Of a stretch of 64,000 nucleotides of DNA, positions 25,999-34,708 are shown one piece after another. Origin of the DNA: Bacillus salipaludis (GTDB lineage: Bacteria; Bacillota; Bacilli; Bacillales_B; DSM-18226); the NCBI RefSeq assembly GCF_004358205.1, contig NZ_SMYO01000001.1:1-64000 (forward strand), read 5' to 3'. Numbering within the stretch: the first letter of the stretch is position 1; the number at the start of each line of letters is the position of its first letter. Made by a program: the position numbers and the translations under genes. The notes beneath the pieces were generated by a model. The model did not search any database. It saw only the letters and a program-made list of their open reading frames with translations, and had not been told where the DNA came from.

Positions 25999-27309
25999 TT
26001 AAACAAGGACTTCCTGTTTTACTGACTTTACTATTTCTAATGATTTGATATGGTAACCATCCACTTCAAGGACTTTAAATTCGTGATGACCATGACAAAT
26101 AATTTCGCCTGCAGTCACGTCCATCTTTTGGGATAAAATCCATCCGCCAATGGTATCAATATCCTCATCGTCTATATCTAAACCAAATAAATCATTTATT
26201 TCTTCAATAAGGACTTTACCATCTACAATCGTTTTATGTTCATTAATTTTATTAATTTCCGGTACTTCGTCTGCATCAAATTCATCCCGTATCTCACCAA
26301 CAATCTCTTCGAGAATATCCTCAACTGTCACTAAACCAGCGGTACCACCATATTCGTCTAAAAGAATTGCCATATGAACACGTTCTTTTTGCATTTTAAC
26401 TAATAAATCGTGGATTGGAATTGATTCAATTACTTGGATGACCGGACGAACATAATGTTCAACAGTAGTTCCTAAACCCTTTCCTTTAATAAATTCAGTC
26501 ATGACTTCTTTAATGTTCAACATTCCGACGATGTTATCCTTTTCTCCATCAATGACTGGGTATCTCGTATAATTTTCCTCTGTAACAATTTTAAGACACT
26601 CTTCTAATGATTGTGATTTATCAAACGCCACAATTTCAGTACGGGGAACCATTATTTCTTTTGCAATACGATCATCAAATTCAAAAATATTGTTCACATA
26701 TTTATATTCAGACTGATTAATTTCCCCGCTTTTATAGCTTTCTGAAATAATGATTTGGAGCTCTTCCTCAGAGTGAGCAGCTTCGTGTTCGGAAGCAGGT
26801 TTCAATCCAAAGATACCTGTAATCAAACGGGCTGAGCCATTTAATGCTTTTATAAAGGGATACATAATTTTATAAAAAAGCATCATTGGTCTCGCAAAAA
26901 GTAATGTAACCGTTTCTGCTTTTTGTATCGCAAATGTTTTAGGGGCAAGTTCCCCTACTACGACGTGAATAAATGTGACTACAGCAAATGCGATAACAAT
27001 CGATGCAATACTTGAAACGGATTCTGGCAAATTAAGGTTTACTAATAAAGGATGTAGAATATGATCCACTGTAGGTTCACCTAACCAACCTAATCCTAAT
27101 GCGGTAACGGTAATCCCCAACTGACATGCGGATAAATATTCATCAAGATTCGAAACAATTCTTTTGGCCGCAATTGCATTCTTGTTTCCTTCGCCAACAA
27201 GCTGATCAATTCGTGTACTGCGGACTTTCACAATGGCAAATTCATAGGATACGAAAAATGCCGTAAATGCAATTAAAATTGCAATGATCATTAAATTAAT
27301 AATTATCAA
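25999..27309 (-). CDS. CNNM/CorC (HlyC) family membrane protein with CBS domains
   Basis: A 436-aa protein in three parts. The N-terminal DUF21/CNNM membrane domain has about four hydrophobic segments (residues 1-160). A CBS pair follows (about 195-320, with MVPRTEIVAFD and MLNIKEVMTEF). The C-terminal CorC_HlyC domain comes last (about 335-425). Bacterial CNNM proteins such as B. subtilis MpfA (YhdP) export or control Mg2+. TTG 27309 lies four bases after AGGAG; the next ATG is too far from that site. The gene follows a MerR gene in the same operon-like order as yhdQ-yhdP. A 20-bp palindrome sits between the two. Confidence 0.87.
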   Translation of the reverse strand: MIIINLMIIAILIAFTAFFVSYEFAIVKVRSTRIDQLVGEGNKNAIAAKRIVSNLDEYLSACQLGITVTALGLGWLGEPTVDHILHPLLVNLNLPESVSSIASIVIAFAVVTFIHVVVGELAPKTFAIQKAETVTLLFARPMMLFYKIMYPFIKALNGSARLITGIFGLKPASEHEAAHSEEELQIIISESYKSGEINQSEYKYVNNIFEFDDRIAKEIMVPRTEIVAFDKSQSLEECLKIVTEENYTRYPVIDGEKDNIVGMLNIKEVMTEFIKGKGLGTTVEHYVRPVIQVIESIPIHDLLVKMQKERVHMAILLDEYGGTAGLVTVEDILEEIVGEIRDEFDADEVPEINKINEHKTIVDGKVLIEEINDLFGLDIDDEDIDTIGGWILSQKMDVTAGEIICHGHHEFKVLEVDGYHIKSLEIVKSVKQEVLV

Positions 27310-27316
27310 TAATCTC

Positions 27317-27336
27317 CTAACTTACTAGTAAGTTAG
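27317..27336. promoter_or_regulatory. Perfect 20-bp palindrome between merR and the CNNM gene
   Basis: CTAACTTACT followed by its exact complement, just before the ribosome binding site of the CNNM gene. It could be an operator, or in RNA an 8-bp hairpin that affects translation. On the transcribed strand GAATAC/GTATTC also flanks an upstream AGGAGG. Confidence 0.5.
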
Positions 27337-27364
27337 GAATACACCTCCTAGTATTCTAAAACGT

Positions 27365-27778
27365 TTAATCAAATAATAATAACAATGTTTGAGCCAGTAT
27401 AACCCCCTGTGAAGAAAGCTTATTTACAAGCATTTCTTTTTCAGTTTGGTTTAATTTTTGAAGAATAGGCTCAATCACCTTTATTTCCTCTTTAAGATGT
27501 CCCATAAGGATAGCAATTTGTTCACAATGTTTTTCTACTTTCACTTTATCAATCCCATTATCGGAATTTAGCATTTTAATAGAAGATTTAATTTCCTCAA
27601 GTGGCATATTAAGAGTTTTATAATGTTCAACCATTTCCAAAATTTTAATACAATCTTCTCCATACAATCGGTAATTCGAATCCGTTCTCACAGGGTTCAG
27701 TAAGCCTATTTGGGTGTAATAATCAATGGTTCTTTTAGAAATACCCATTATACGTGCTAATTCACCAATTCGATACAA
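27365..27778 (-). CDS. MerR family transcriptional regulator
   Basis: A 137-aa regulator. The N-terminal winged helix (YRIGELARIMGISKRTIDYYTQIGLLNPVR, then NYRLYG) is a textbook MerR DNA-binding domain. A dimerisation helix and a C-terminal part of about 50 residues follow. No conserved Cys pair for metal binding is visible in the C-terminal half, so a CueR-like thiolate sensor is unlikely. Position resembles yhdQ upstream of yhdP in B. subtilis. The start codon is a TTG preceded by GGGGTGAG, a rather weak initiation site. Confidence 0.88.
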   Translation of the reverse strand: MYRIGELARIMGISKRTIDYYTQIGLLNPVRTDSNYRLYGEDCIKILEMVEHYKTLNMPLEEIKSSIKMLNSDNGIDKVKVEKHCEQIAILMGHLKEEIKVIEPILQKLNQTEKEMLVNKLSSQGVILAQTLLLLFD

Positions 27779-27813
27779 CTTCCCAACTTACTCACCCCTT
27801 TTTTGTTATGTTA

Positions 27814-27843
27814 ACTATATCACAATCAAAACCATACAGTCAA
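27814..27843 (-). promoter_or_regulatory. Promoter of the merR gene
   Basis: TTGACT, 18-bp spacer, TATAGT on the minus strand, about 35 bp upstream of the start. The 18-bp spacer is between the standard 17 and the 19-20 typical for MerR-activated promoters. Confidence 0.65.
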
Positions 27844-27929
27844 CGTGATAGTTTAATAAAATCACAGTTAACAAAAATGTGTTTAGAAATCATTTATAGA
27901 ACTAAAAGAAAAGCATTAAACCAAAAAAA

Positions 27930-27967
27930 CCTCCTTAACTAATTGAATTTCCACTTTAGTAAGGAGG
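27930..27967 (-). terminator. Terminator closing the gapN-ptsHI segment
   Basis: On the minus strand a stem built on CCTCCTTA/TAAGGAGG, with further pairing inside, is followed by seven T residues. It is the first clear terminator after gapN, ptsH, ptsI and the small gene. Confidence 0.75.
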
Positions 27968-28021
27968 CTAAACAATATTTTTAATATTAAAAAACGACTC
28001 AATGTAAAAAGTATATCTTTA

Positions 28022-28210
28022 TTACCTTTTTGAAGATACAACCCCTGTTTTCTCAACAACCATTGGCCAGCTTAATTTTAATCTTCGGCAAATGGTTGTA
28101 CTTAAAACCAGGCCTTTTTTCTTCAACAAATCATAATCCCTTTGGTTCGTTGAACCGATCCGAAGCAATTCCTCTTTTAAATCTCTAAGGGTTTCTTCAT
28201 TTGATTTCAA
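28022..28210 (-). CDS. Small basic protein, function unknown
   Basis: A 62-aa, strongly charged protein. Its pattern (LKEELLRIGSTNQRDYDLLKKKG, then TICRRLKLSWPMVVEKTG) recalls the helical repeat found beside HNH homing endonucleases and in some small DNA-binding proteins. That resemblance is by eye only. TTG 28210 lies five bases after GGGGGTGG; the upstream GTG falls inside that site. It follows ptsI by 26 bp and shares the terminator, so it is probably the last gene of the same transcript. Confidence 0.55.
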   Translation of the reverse strand: MKSNEETLRDLKEELLRIGSTNQRDYDLLKKKGLVLSTTICRRLKLSWPMVVEKTGVVSSKR

Positions 28211-28236
28211 GAAAACCACCCCCTAAAAAAAAGTAT

Positions 28237-29949
28237 TTATTTTGTTGTATATTTTACCGCTTCAATAACCTGGGAGGTAGTTTGCATAGTTAAAACTTCT
28301 TCTGCAAGCTTTTCCATGTCCGATTTTTTCAAGTTACATATGAGTGAACGGGCTTTTAAAATAGAAGTGGCACTCATTGAAAATTCGTCAAGGCCAAGGC
28401 CAAGAAGTATTGGAATTGCCGTTTCATCTCCTGCCATTTCTCCACACATTCCAGCCCATTTACCTTCAGCATGTGCTGCATCAATCACCATTTTTACTAA
28501 TCGTAAAATCGATGGACTATACGGTTGATAAAGATAGGCAACCCTTTGGTTCATCCGATCTGCTGCCATTGTATATTGAATTAAATCATTCGTTCCTATA
28601 CTGAAGAAATCCACTTCTTTTGCGAATTGATCTGCTAAGATGGCAGTTGAAGGAATTTCAACCATAATACCAAGTTCAATCTTTTGGGCTATTTGTAATC
28701 CTTCAGAAACAAGCTTTTGCTTTTCTTCTTCCAAGATAGCTTTAGCAGAACGGAATTCATCGAGTGTTGCAATCATCGGGAACATGATCTTTAAGTTTCC
28801 ATAAATGCTTGCTCGCAGCAGGGCTCGAAGCTGAGTGCGAAAAATATCTTGTTCTTCCAGGCATAGACGAATGGCACGGAATCCTAAAAATGGATTCATT
28901 TCTTTGGGTAAGTCTAAATATGGAAGTTCTTTATCCCCCCCGATATCAAGTGTCCGAACGACTACTGGCTTTCCATTCATTCCTTCTAATACAGCCTTAT
29001 ACGCTTCGAACTGTTCTTCTTCTGTTGGAAGTTGATCTCTGCCCATATATAGGAATTCAGTCCGATAAAGTCCTACACCTTCCCCACCATTTGTCATAAC
29101 CCCTGTTAAGTCATTCGGTGTACCAATGTTAGCCGCTAATTCAACGTGGTGGCCATCGGCAGAAACTGTTTTTTCGTTGACAAGTTTTGCCCATTCCGCT
29201 TTTTGAATTTCATATTTTTCAGCCATTTTACGAAATTGCTCAACCACTTCAGTTGTTGGGTTAATGTGAACCTCCCCCTTTAAGCCATCCACAACCACTA
29301 GATCGCCATGGTTGATTTCCTCTGTAGCTGTTTTTGTACCAACAACAGCAGGGATTTCCATTGAACGGGCCATAATCGCTGAATGCGATGTACGACCCCC
29401 GATGTTCGTCGTAAAACCTTTTACAAATTGTCGATTTAATTGTGCTGTATCAGATGGCGTTAAATCTTCTGCCACCATGATAACTTCTTCACAAATCATT
29501 CCTGGATTCATCATTTGAACACCTAGTAAATGCGAGAGAACACGTTTTGTCACGTCACGAATATCTGCAGCACGTTCTCTCATATATTCATTATCCATTT
29601 GTTCAAACATCATAATGAACATATCTGCCGTTTCGCTTAGGGCAGACTCTGCATTTACTTTCTCAGTATAAATCTTATCTATAATCGGACCCGTTAATTC
29701 AGGATCATTCAAAACAAGAAGATGCGCTTCAAAAATGGCTGCTTTATCTGCACCAAGGTCCACTTTGGCTCTGTCGCGAATGGCTTCAAGCTCTGAATTT
29801 GCTTTCTTTACTGCGGCATTGAAACGTTCTACTTCTGCATCAGTATGATCAATCGTTTTCTTTTCAAAAGATAAATCTTGGTCAACGTGACGATAGGCCT
29901 TGGCAATGGCAATCCCATTTGAGGCAGCAATTCCATGTAAGAAGCTCAT
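28237..29949 (-). CDS. ptsI: PTS enzyme I (phosphoenolpyruvate-protein phosphotransferase)
   Basis: A 570-aa cytoplasmic protein that transfers phosphate from PEP to HPr. The active-site His is in [13 protein letters not shown] near residue 189. The PEP-binding TIM-barrel domain shows [15 protein letters not shown] near 290 and the C-terminal signature [17 protein letters not shown] near 450, with the catalytic Cys in [11 protein letters not shown] near 500. The length is standard. The start overlaps the ptsH stop by one base, so translation is coupled. It starts the phosphorylation chain for all PTS sugars. Confidence 0.97.
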   Translation of the reverse strand: MSFLHGIAASNGIAIAKAYRHVDQDLSFEKKTIDHTDAEVERFNAAVKKANSELEAIRDRAKVDLGADKAAIFEAHLLVLNDPELTGPIIDKIYTEKVNAESALSETADMFIMMFEQMDNEYMRERAADIRDVTKRVLSHLLGVQMMNPGMICEEVIMVAEDLTPSDTAQLNRQFVKGFTTNIGGRTSHSAIMARSMEIPAVVGTKTATEEINHGDLVVVDGLKGEVHINPTTEVVEQFRKMAEKYEIQKAEWAKLVNEKTVSADGHHVELAANIGTPNDLTGVMTNGGEGVGLYRTEFLYMGRDQLPTEEEQFEAYKAVLEGMNGKPVVVRTLDIGGDKELPYLDLPKEMNPFLGFRAIRLCLEEQDIFRTQLRALLRASIYGNLKIMFPMIATLDEFRSAKAILEEEKQKLVSEGLQIAQKIELGIMVEIPSTAILADQFAKEVDFFSIGTNDLIQYTMAADRMNQRVAYLYQPYSPSILRLVKMVIDAAHAEGKWAGMCGEMAGDETAIPILLGLGLDEFSMSATSILKARSLICNLKKSDMEKLAEEVLTMQTTSQVIEAVKYTTK

Positions 29950-30215
29950 TATTCAGCCAAACCTTTCTTTGTTAAGATTTCTTCGAGGCTTCTTAATGCC
30001 TCTTCCTCATCACTGCCTTCTGCAGAAATGCTGATTTCTGCCCCTTGACCTATGCCTAAAGACATTACACCCATAATCGATTTTAAGTTTACACTTTTTC
30101 CTTTATATTCCATATTAATTCCAGAATCAAATTTACTTGCAGTTTGAACTAATAGTGTCGCCGGTCTTGCATGAATTCCTGATTCTTCTATTATTTTAAA
30201 TTGTTTTTCTACCAT
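29949..30215 (-). CDS. ptsH: Phosphocarrier protein HPr
   Basis: An 88-aa protein with the phosphorylated His15 in [14 protein letters not shown] and the regulatory Ser46 in [13 protein letters not shown]. Ser46 phosphorylation by HPr kinase makes HPr the co-repressor of CcpA, so this gene links sugar uptake to catabolite repression. It is unusual in following gapN by 49 bp with no terminator, rather than ptsG. The gapN promoter may therefore also feed ptsHI. Confidence 0.97.
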   Translation of the reverse strand: MVEKQFKIIEESGIHARPATLLVQTASKFDSGINMEYKGKSVNLKSIMGVMSLGIGQGAEISISAEGSDEEEALRSLEEILTKKGLAE

Positions 30216-30264
30216 CGTTAAATCTAACTCCTTTAATAAATATGTAAGGTATATGAAAAATTGG

Positions 30265-31719
30265 CTACTCTGTAAGGTTTAAAACGGTTACTTTCTCCCG
30301 TGTCATCGATTCGATACTCTTACGAATTCCTTGAACTCCTATTCCCGATCCTTTTATACCGATAAACGGAAAATGATCTGGGCCGCGCTCGGTACGACCA
30401 TTAATTTGGACGGATCCGGCTTCCATTTTATTCGCAATCGCAAACGCTTTGTTCACATCTTTTGTAAAAATACTTGCCTGGAGGCCATATTCAGATTCAT
30501 TTGCAAGTTTAATTGCCTCTTCATCAGATGAAACGCGAATGATTGGTAGTACAGGTCCAAACGGTTCCTCCCATGCCACACGCATTTCGCCTTTAACATA
30601 ATCAAGTAGAGTTGGATGAATCAAATTACGTTCCCTTTTGTTTCCAATTACAACCTCAGCCCCATGACCAAGTGCATCAGCAATCAAAATTTGAATAAAA
30701 TCGGCGGATTTCATATCAATTAAAGGAACAATGGTACAGCCATCTTCCGGAGAACCCACAGTCAATCTTTCCACTTCTTCTTTTAATAATCCCACAAGCT
30801 CATCGGCTACGTTTTCATTTACAAGCACACGTTTAATTGCTGTACAGCGTTGACCGGAATAAGAGAACGCGCCGCTGATGATTTGTTTAGCTGCTTCTTT
30901 CAAATCGGCATCTTCACAGACGATGCCGGGATCTTTTCCACCAAGCTCAAGGACAAGAGGAACCATGGCTGATTTTTTGGCTAATCTAACGCCTGTCTGG
31001 GTCCCGCCCGTAAATGAAATCATATTAATTCCCTTATGTTCGACTAAATAATCACCTATCACAGAACCTTTGCCTGTAACAAGGTTGACAAGACCTTTTG
31101 GTAACCCTGTTTCGTCAAGGGCTTCAATCATTTTTGTACCGCTGATAGCACCTTGTGTCGCTGGTTTAAAAATAACAGCGTTTCCTGCCATTAAGGCCGG
31201 TGCTATTTTTGCTGCAGCTAGGTTTACCGGGTAGTTAAAGGGAGAAATCGCTAATACTACCCCTAATGGCACGCGATCAACAATGGCAATTTTATTTTTA
31301 GAGCCACCTGGAAAACTTTCGCCCCTCATGCTTTCGCCATGCATATGCAGGGCTTCTTCAATGGTGTAACGGATAAATTCCGCTGTGCGGGTAACTTCAC
31401 TTTTGGCATCTTTAAAGCTTTTGCCTACTTCTTTCATAATCATTTCAGCGATTTCTTCTTGCCTGCTTACTAATTCATCTGCCCATTTATATAAGTAGCT
31501 TGCACGTTGTTGAAGAGAGAACTCTGCCCATAATTTTTGCGCTTCATAGGCCGAATAAATCGCTTCATCCACCTCTTCTTTTGTGATTGCTTGCACTTTT
31601 CCAATTACTTCCGAAAGGTAAGGTGACATGATGTTAATGGTTTCGCCTGAAAGGCTTTCTTTCCATTCTCCGTTACTATAAAACTTGTAAGATGATAAGT
31701 TTAATACGTTTGTCCCCAA
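30265..31719 (-). CDS. gapN: NADP-dependent non-phosphorylating glyceraldehyde-3-phosphate dehydrogenase
   Basis: A 484-aa aldehyde dehydrogenase superfamily enzyme that oxidises glyceraldehyde-3-phosphate directly to 3-phosphoglycerate, making NADPH and bypassing ATP formation by phosphoglycerate kinase. The catalytic Glu (LELGGKDPG) is near residue 250 and the nucleophile Cys ([10 protein letters not shown]) near 284. The C-terminal block [15 protein letters not shown] and [13 protein letters not shown] is specific to GapN among aldehyde dehydrogenases. The start is a TTG eight bases after AAGGAGG. A CggR-type operator and a promoter lie upstream, and ptsHI follow. B. subtilis 168 has no gapN as far as I recall. 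Confidence 0.92.
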   Translation of the reverse strand: MGTNVLNLSSYKFYSNGEWKESLSGETINIMSPYLSEVIGKVQAITKEEVDEAIYSAYEAQKLWAEFSLQQRASYLYKWADELVSRQEEIAEMIMKEVGKSFKDAKSEVTRTAEFIRYTIEEALHMHGESMRGESFPGGSKNKIAIVDRVPLGVVLAISPFNYPVNLAAAKIAPALMAGNAVIFKPATQGAISGTKMIEALDETGLPKGLVNLVTGKGSVIGDYLVEHKGINMISFTGGTQTGVRLAKKSAMVPLVLELGGKDPGIVCEDADLKEAAKQIISGAFSYSGQRCTAIKRVLVNENVADELVGLLKEEVERLTVGSPEDGCTIVPLIDMKSADFIQILIADALGHGAEVVIGNKRERNLIHPTLLDYVKGEMRVAWEEPFGPVLPIIRVSSDEEAIKLANESEYGLQASIFTKDVNKAFAIANKMEAGSVQINGRTERGPDHFPFIGIKGSGIGVQGIRKSIESMTREKVTVLNLTE

Positions 31720-31781
31720 AAAAAATTCCTCCTTGAAAATAAATTGTAAATGAACTTAGAACTAGATGAATATTTCAAAGG

Positions 31782-31817
31782 GACAAATTAAGTCCCATAA
31801 GGACATAAAATGTCCCG
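31782..31817 (-). promoter_or_regulatory. CggR-type operator upstream of gapN
   Basis: Read on the minus strand: CGGGAC-N6-TGTC-N4-TGGGAC-N6-TGTC. This is the tandem-repeat architecture described for the CggR operator of the gapA operon, with exact spacings and one base different (TGGGAC for CGGGAC). It lies between the promoter and gapN, as it does in front of cggR-gapA. Confidence 0.8.
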
Positions 31818-31859
31818 GATGAATTAAAAAAATTTAATCCTGTTCCTGATACTTTTATT

Positions 31860-31888
31860 ATTCTAGCAAGACTTCATTTTTTTCACAA
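31860..31888 (-). promoter_or_regulatory. Sigma-A promoter of gapN
   Basis: TTGTGA, 17-bp spacer, TAGAAT on the minus strand, about 45 bp upstream of the CggR-type operator. A bound repressor would then act as a roadblock. Confidence 0.6.
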
Positions 31889-32000
31889 GAATTTTTTCTA
31901 TATTTCTAAATATTTTCTATTTTCATTTACCTAACTACATGAGTTAATTTCATAATTGTTATTTGAATTTGTGAAAGAAATCTTTTTAAAATAACGAAAA

Positions 32001-32025
32001 AGTAGCAGAACATCTCTCTGCTACT
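32001..32025 (-). terminator. Terminator of the actin-like operon
   Basis: AGTAGCAGA/TCTGCTACT stem with a 7-base loop and TTTTT on the minus strand, 8 bp after the partner gene. Confidence 0.8.
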
Positions 32026-32032
32026 TCATTTT

Positions 32033-32740
32033 TTAAAAATCCATATCTATTACTTCTTCAATAGTCCCTGTAACCTGATCACTTTCGACCAATTGGCCTT
32101 CTTTCAAATCGTTCTCTACTTTAGCCTGTTCCAAAGTGGGCCTTGTGGTATTTGGGTTAGCAGGATCGACAGAACGAAAACTAAGTTCATTTTTAAGTAA
32201 GTGAATCTCACTTAATAACTCGCTGCGAAGAGATTTTAACAGCGTTTGGAATTGATCCTTATCTAATTTTTGCTCACCTAGTTTCGTTACAAAATCCCGT
32301 AATTCGTTTGTTTGAACGGACCCCACCCCGATATGATCAACATCGAGACGGGAGGCAAATTCTTGTTTAAGTGAGTTGATCCTCCCTAAAAACTCTTCAC
32401 GAAGAGTATCTATTGTCTCTGCTTTTTCAATTTTCTTCATATCCTGCTCAACAAGCTTTGTTATATAATCCTCCAATTCATTTGCCTGTGATTTTTGCTC
32501 AAGAAATGAATATACCTTTGGAGAAATTTTCGATGTTTTTAAAGTCAACTCTGCAGGTTCGTTTTTACTTCCTGATTCTATATTCATTAATCTGAACACA
32601 TCCGTTTGGAGATTAGCAGCCGTTAAAAAAAAGTTTGATAGAGCGTAAAATGGTGCAAACATCTGTGCACCCAGTGACGAATCCATATTGTACAATCCGA
32701 ATCCAGTCTTATCACCATGAAGATGCTCTTTGTTGCTCAT
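32033..32740 (-). CDS. Partner protein of the actin-like ATPase, repeat-containing
   Basis: A 235-aa soluble protein of unknown family. Residues 63-100 (ELTLKTSKISPKVYSFLEQ, then a second helix) look by eye like a ribbon-helix-helix unit of the kind used by ParR and AlfB adaptors. Two related 46-residue segments follow at about 86-131 and 144-189, each beginning NELxDxxTKLxEQ and ending in a Leu/Glu/Lys-rich helix, probably coiled coils. An aromatic stretch (about 27-43) is near the N-terminus. The gene begins 17 bp after the actin-like gene and shares its terminator, as expected for a ParMR-type pair. Confidence 0.55.
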   Translation of the reverse strand: MSNKEHLHGDKTGFGLYNMDSSLGAQMFAPFYALSNFFLTAANLQTDVFRLMNIESGSKNEPAELTLKTSKISPKVYSFLEQKSQANELEDYITKLVEQDMKKIEKAETIDTLREEFLGRINSLKQEFASRLDVDHIGVGSVQTNELRDFVTKLGEQKLDKDQFQTLLKSLRSELLSEIHLLKNELSFRSVDPANPNTTRPTLEQAKVENDLKEGQLVESDQVTGTIEEVIDMDF

Positions 32741-32757
32741 ACGTTCTTCTCCCCTTC

Positions 32758-33912
32758 TTAGGCGAAAACTACGTTGGTTTCATGCCTGCTTAAAATTTCT
32801 AAACCATATAAATTTAGTTTTCTTGAATCAGGTAGGAATAGATGATTTTGTTCTCTTATTTCGACCCCATACCTTTTATCAATTGATTCTTCGATGAATT
32901 GTTTAAGGATTCCAGCTATTCCACCTATATAAACATATTTATAGACCTTATCTTTAGGGGATGGAAAGGTGTTTTCAATTTTCGTTAATAATATTTGCGT
33001 GTACTCCCTCAATGACTCATGGATTTGTTCTGTAAGATCCACTTTTTTCCCGCTATTTCCATCGCGTTGCTCCATTTTTGTTTTCTCTATTGTTTTTATA
33101 ATGAATTCTTCTAGCGAGCGAACATCCTCAAAGTACTCTAGTAACTTTTCATTTCTCAGTTTTTCGATGTGTTTTAAGTATGAAATATCAGCGAAACAGT
33201 TCAAAGAATCCCTGCTTTTAGGAGATTGAAGACCTGCTTGGAGCAAGGCAAGATCAACGGTCCCTCCTCCTAGATCCACAATTAGAGTTTCATAGTTTTT
33301 AAATGAATTTGCTTCCTCACGATCCTGTAAATCAAAATCTTTTTTAATGGCCCAACGAGCAACTTCGCTTTCAATCCGGCATTTGCTTGTTTCAACGTGA
33401 ATGGTTACAACTCTTTCTAACCCTGGAGTTAGAATCGCTACCTGATGCTCCCCTTTAAATCGGCTTGCCATTTTATTTTGCATATCACTGAACTTGTTCG
33501 TTTTCTTAAGTAACCAAATTGGAAGCATGGTTGAAAAATAATTAATGTTTACTCTAGTATCTTCTTTGTCTTTTCCTTTTAATACATTGTAATAGGCAAC
33601 TGACGCAAGGAAAATTACGTAAGGAATCTCAGATTCTGTTTTATCATGAAGCTTGTTGATGTGAATATTTCCTAACACCTGTTTTTCCGCTGAATCGCCT
33701 ACCAGATAATATTTCTCTACACCATCTATCGTGGTTGAAATGAGCATATTTTGAAGAAGGGATTGGGGATCATTAAAAGTAGTCGGGTAGTGACCGTCTG
33801 CCTTTTCCTTCGTTATTTCTACTACATTAGTAGGAATCTCAAAGTAATAACCATCCACAAGGGTTTGAAAGATCGAATTACCAAAATCGACATTCTGACG
33901 TTTTATATCCAT
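32758..33912 (-). CDS. ParM/Alp-type bacterial actin-like ATPase
   Basis: A 384-aa actin-fold protein. The first phosphate loop is VDFGNSIFQTLV at the N-terminus, the second is LIVDLGGGTVDLALL near residue 215, and the adenosine motif is YIGGIAGILKQF near 340. Length and motifs match the plasmid-segregation actins (ParM, AlfA, Alp7A) rather than MreB or FtsA. Such proteins form filaments that move DNA or phage particles. ATG 33912 follows AGAGGAGAAATA. No replication or plasmid gene is in sight, so here it is a chromosomal copy with a putative adaptor gene just downstream. Confidence 0.8.
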   Translation of the reverse strand: MDIKRQNVDFGNSIFQTLVDGYYFEIPTNVVEITKEKADGHYPTTFNDPQSLLQNMLISTTIDGVEKYYLVGDSAEKQVLGNIHINKLHDKTESEIPYVIFLASVAYYNVLKGKDKEDTRVNINYFSTMLPIWLLKKTNKFSDMQNKMASRFKGEHQVAILTPGLERVVTIHVETSKCRIESEVARWAIKKDFDLQDREEANSFKNYETLIVDLGGGTVDLALLQAGLQSPKSRDSLNCFADISYLKHIEKLRNEKLLEYFEDVRSLEEFIIKTIEKTKMEQRDGNSGKKVDLTEQIHESLREYTQILLTKIENTFPSPKDKVYKYVYIGGIAGILKQFIEESIDKRYGVEIREQNHLFLPDSRKLNLYGLEILSRHETNVVFA

Positions 33913-34087
33913 TATTTCTCCTCTTTTCATGCTTTTTCCTGATAATAAGTATATATTCTTCTTTCCTTTTTGTCTAAATATGTTAACAATTTTTTAGATT
34001 ATGATAATTTAGTATTCCACGTTATTCTGTCATTTAAACTTAGTAAACTCAGTTTCTAATTTTCTAGCCTTGCATGTATAAAAAAAA

Positions 34088-34116
34088 GACTGCAGGTGCG
34101 GAAACACCATACAGTC
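34088..34116 (-). terminator. Terminator of the FbpA-like gene
   Basis: GACTG/CAGTC stem with inner GGTG/CACC pairing and a run of T on the minus strand. Confidence 0.7.
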
Positions 34117-34156
34117 TAATGCAATTACCTGTGCCATTTTGCAAGCTAATCTATTT

Positions 34157-34342
34157 TTAAACCCATTGAATTGAGCCAAACTCACCATGCGGATGGTTTT
34201 GTAATTTAAATTTCCTATATTCATATTCTAATTTCGATAGTGGCAGCTTATAAAGCTGTTGATCTTCTTTGTTATATACATTTAAAAAAATTAGTTTATT
34301 GATAAGTTTATTTCGCTTTTTATCATCGTTTTTTCTCATCAT
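34157..34342 (-). CDS. FbpA-like small basic protein
   Basis: A 61-aa basic protein. The core (LINKLIFLNVYNKEDQQLYK, then LPLSKLEYEYRKF) fits the pattern of Fur-regulated basic proteins A of Bacillus, which assist small-RNA control of iron-sparing genes. ATG 34342 follows AAGGAGTGTTT; a longer frame to 34387 lacks a ribosome binding site. A good promoter lies upstream, but I could not find a convincing Fur box, so iron control is not shown here. Confidence 0.65.
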   Translation of the reverse strand: MMRKNDDKKRNKLINKLIFLNVYNKEDQQLYKLPLSKLEYEYRKFKLQNHPHGEFGSIQWV

Positions 34343-34429
34343 AAACACTCCTTCAGTTTTACATAAAACTCTTCTTGAGTACAACAACTTTAAATTCGGT
34401 CTGATTAATTCTTTTATTAGATTAATTGT

Positions 34430-34458
34430 ATTATAAACTCATAATTCCTATCTGTAAA
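34430..34458 (-). promoter_or_regulatory. Sigma-A promoter of the FbpA-like gene
   Basis: TTTACA, 17-bp spacer, TATAAT on the minus strand. Confidence 0.65.
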
Positions 34459-34708
34459 GTATGAATTAAAAAATAATGAAGGAACCCACATAATAACAGT
34501 GCCTGGCACCACCCGAAAAATCTTGTTCCACATAAAAGTTCTACATACCAATGAGGGAATTTATCTTTAAATGAAAAAACACACTGGTAAAAACTCCCGT
34601 GCGGTTAAGCAGGTATTATGCCTTTTCAGTCCCAGCCTAAATTGGTACTAATAGAACAGTTCTGCTCATATTTTTATAAAAAAAACAATTGAAGGAGTGG
34701 GAAGTTAG
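34459..34708. other. Spacer with a short GTGCCTGGCAC element
   Basis: Between the FbpA-like promoter and the dehydrogenase-like gene. The palindrome GTGCC-T-GGCAC at 34499-34509, followed by CACCCG, resembles a short phrase that recurs between genes in Bacillus. Nothing else could be supported. Confidence 0.35.

Noticed and set aside
34030..34224. A 64-codon minus-strand frame
   Set aside because: Overlaps the FbpA-like gene in another frame and runs through its terminator; no initiation site.
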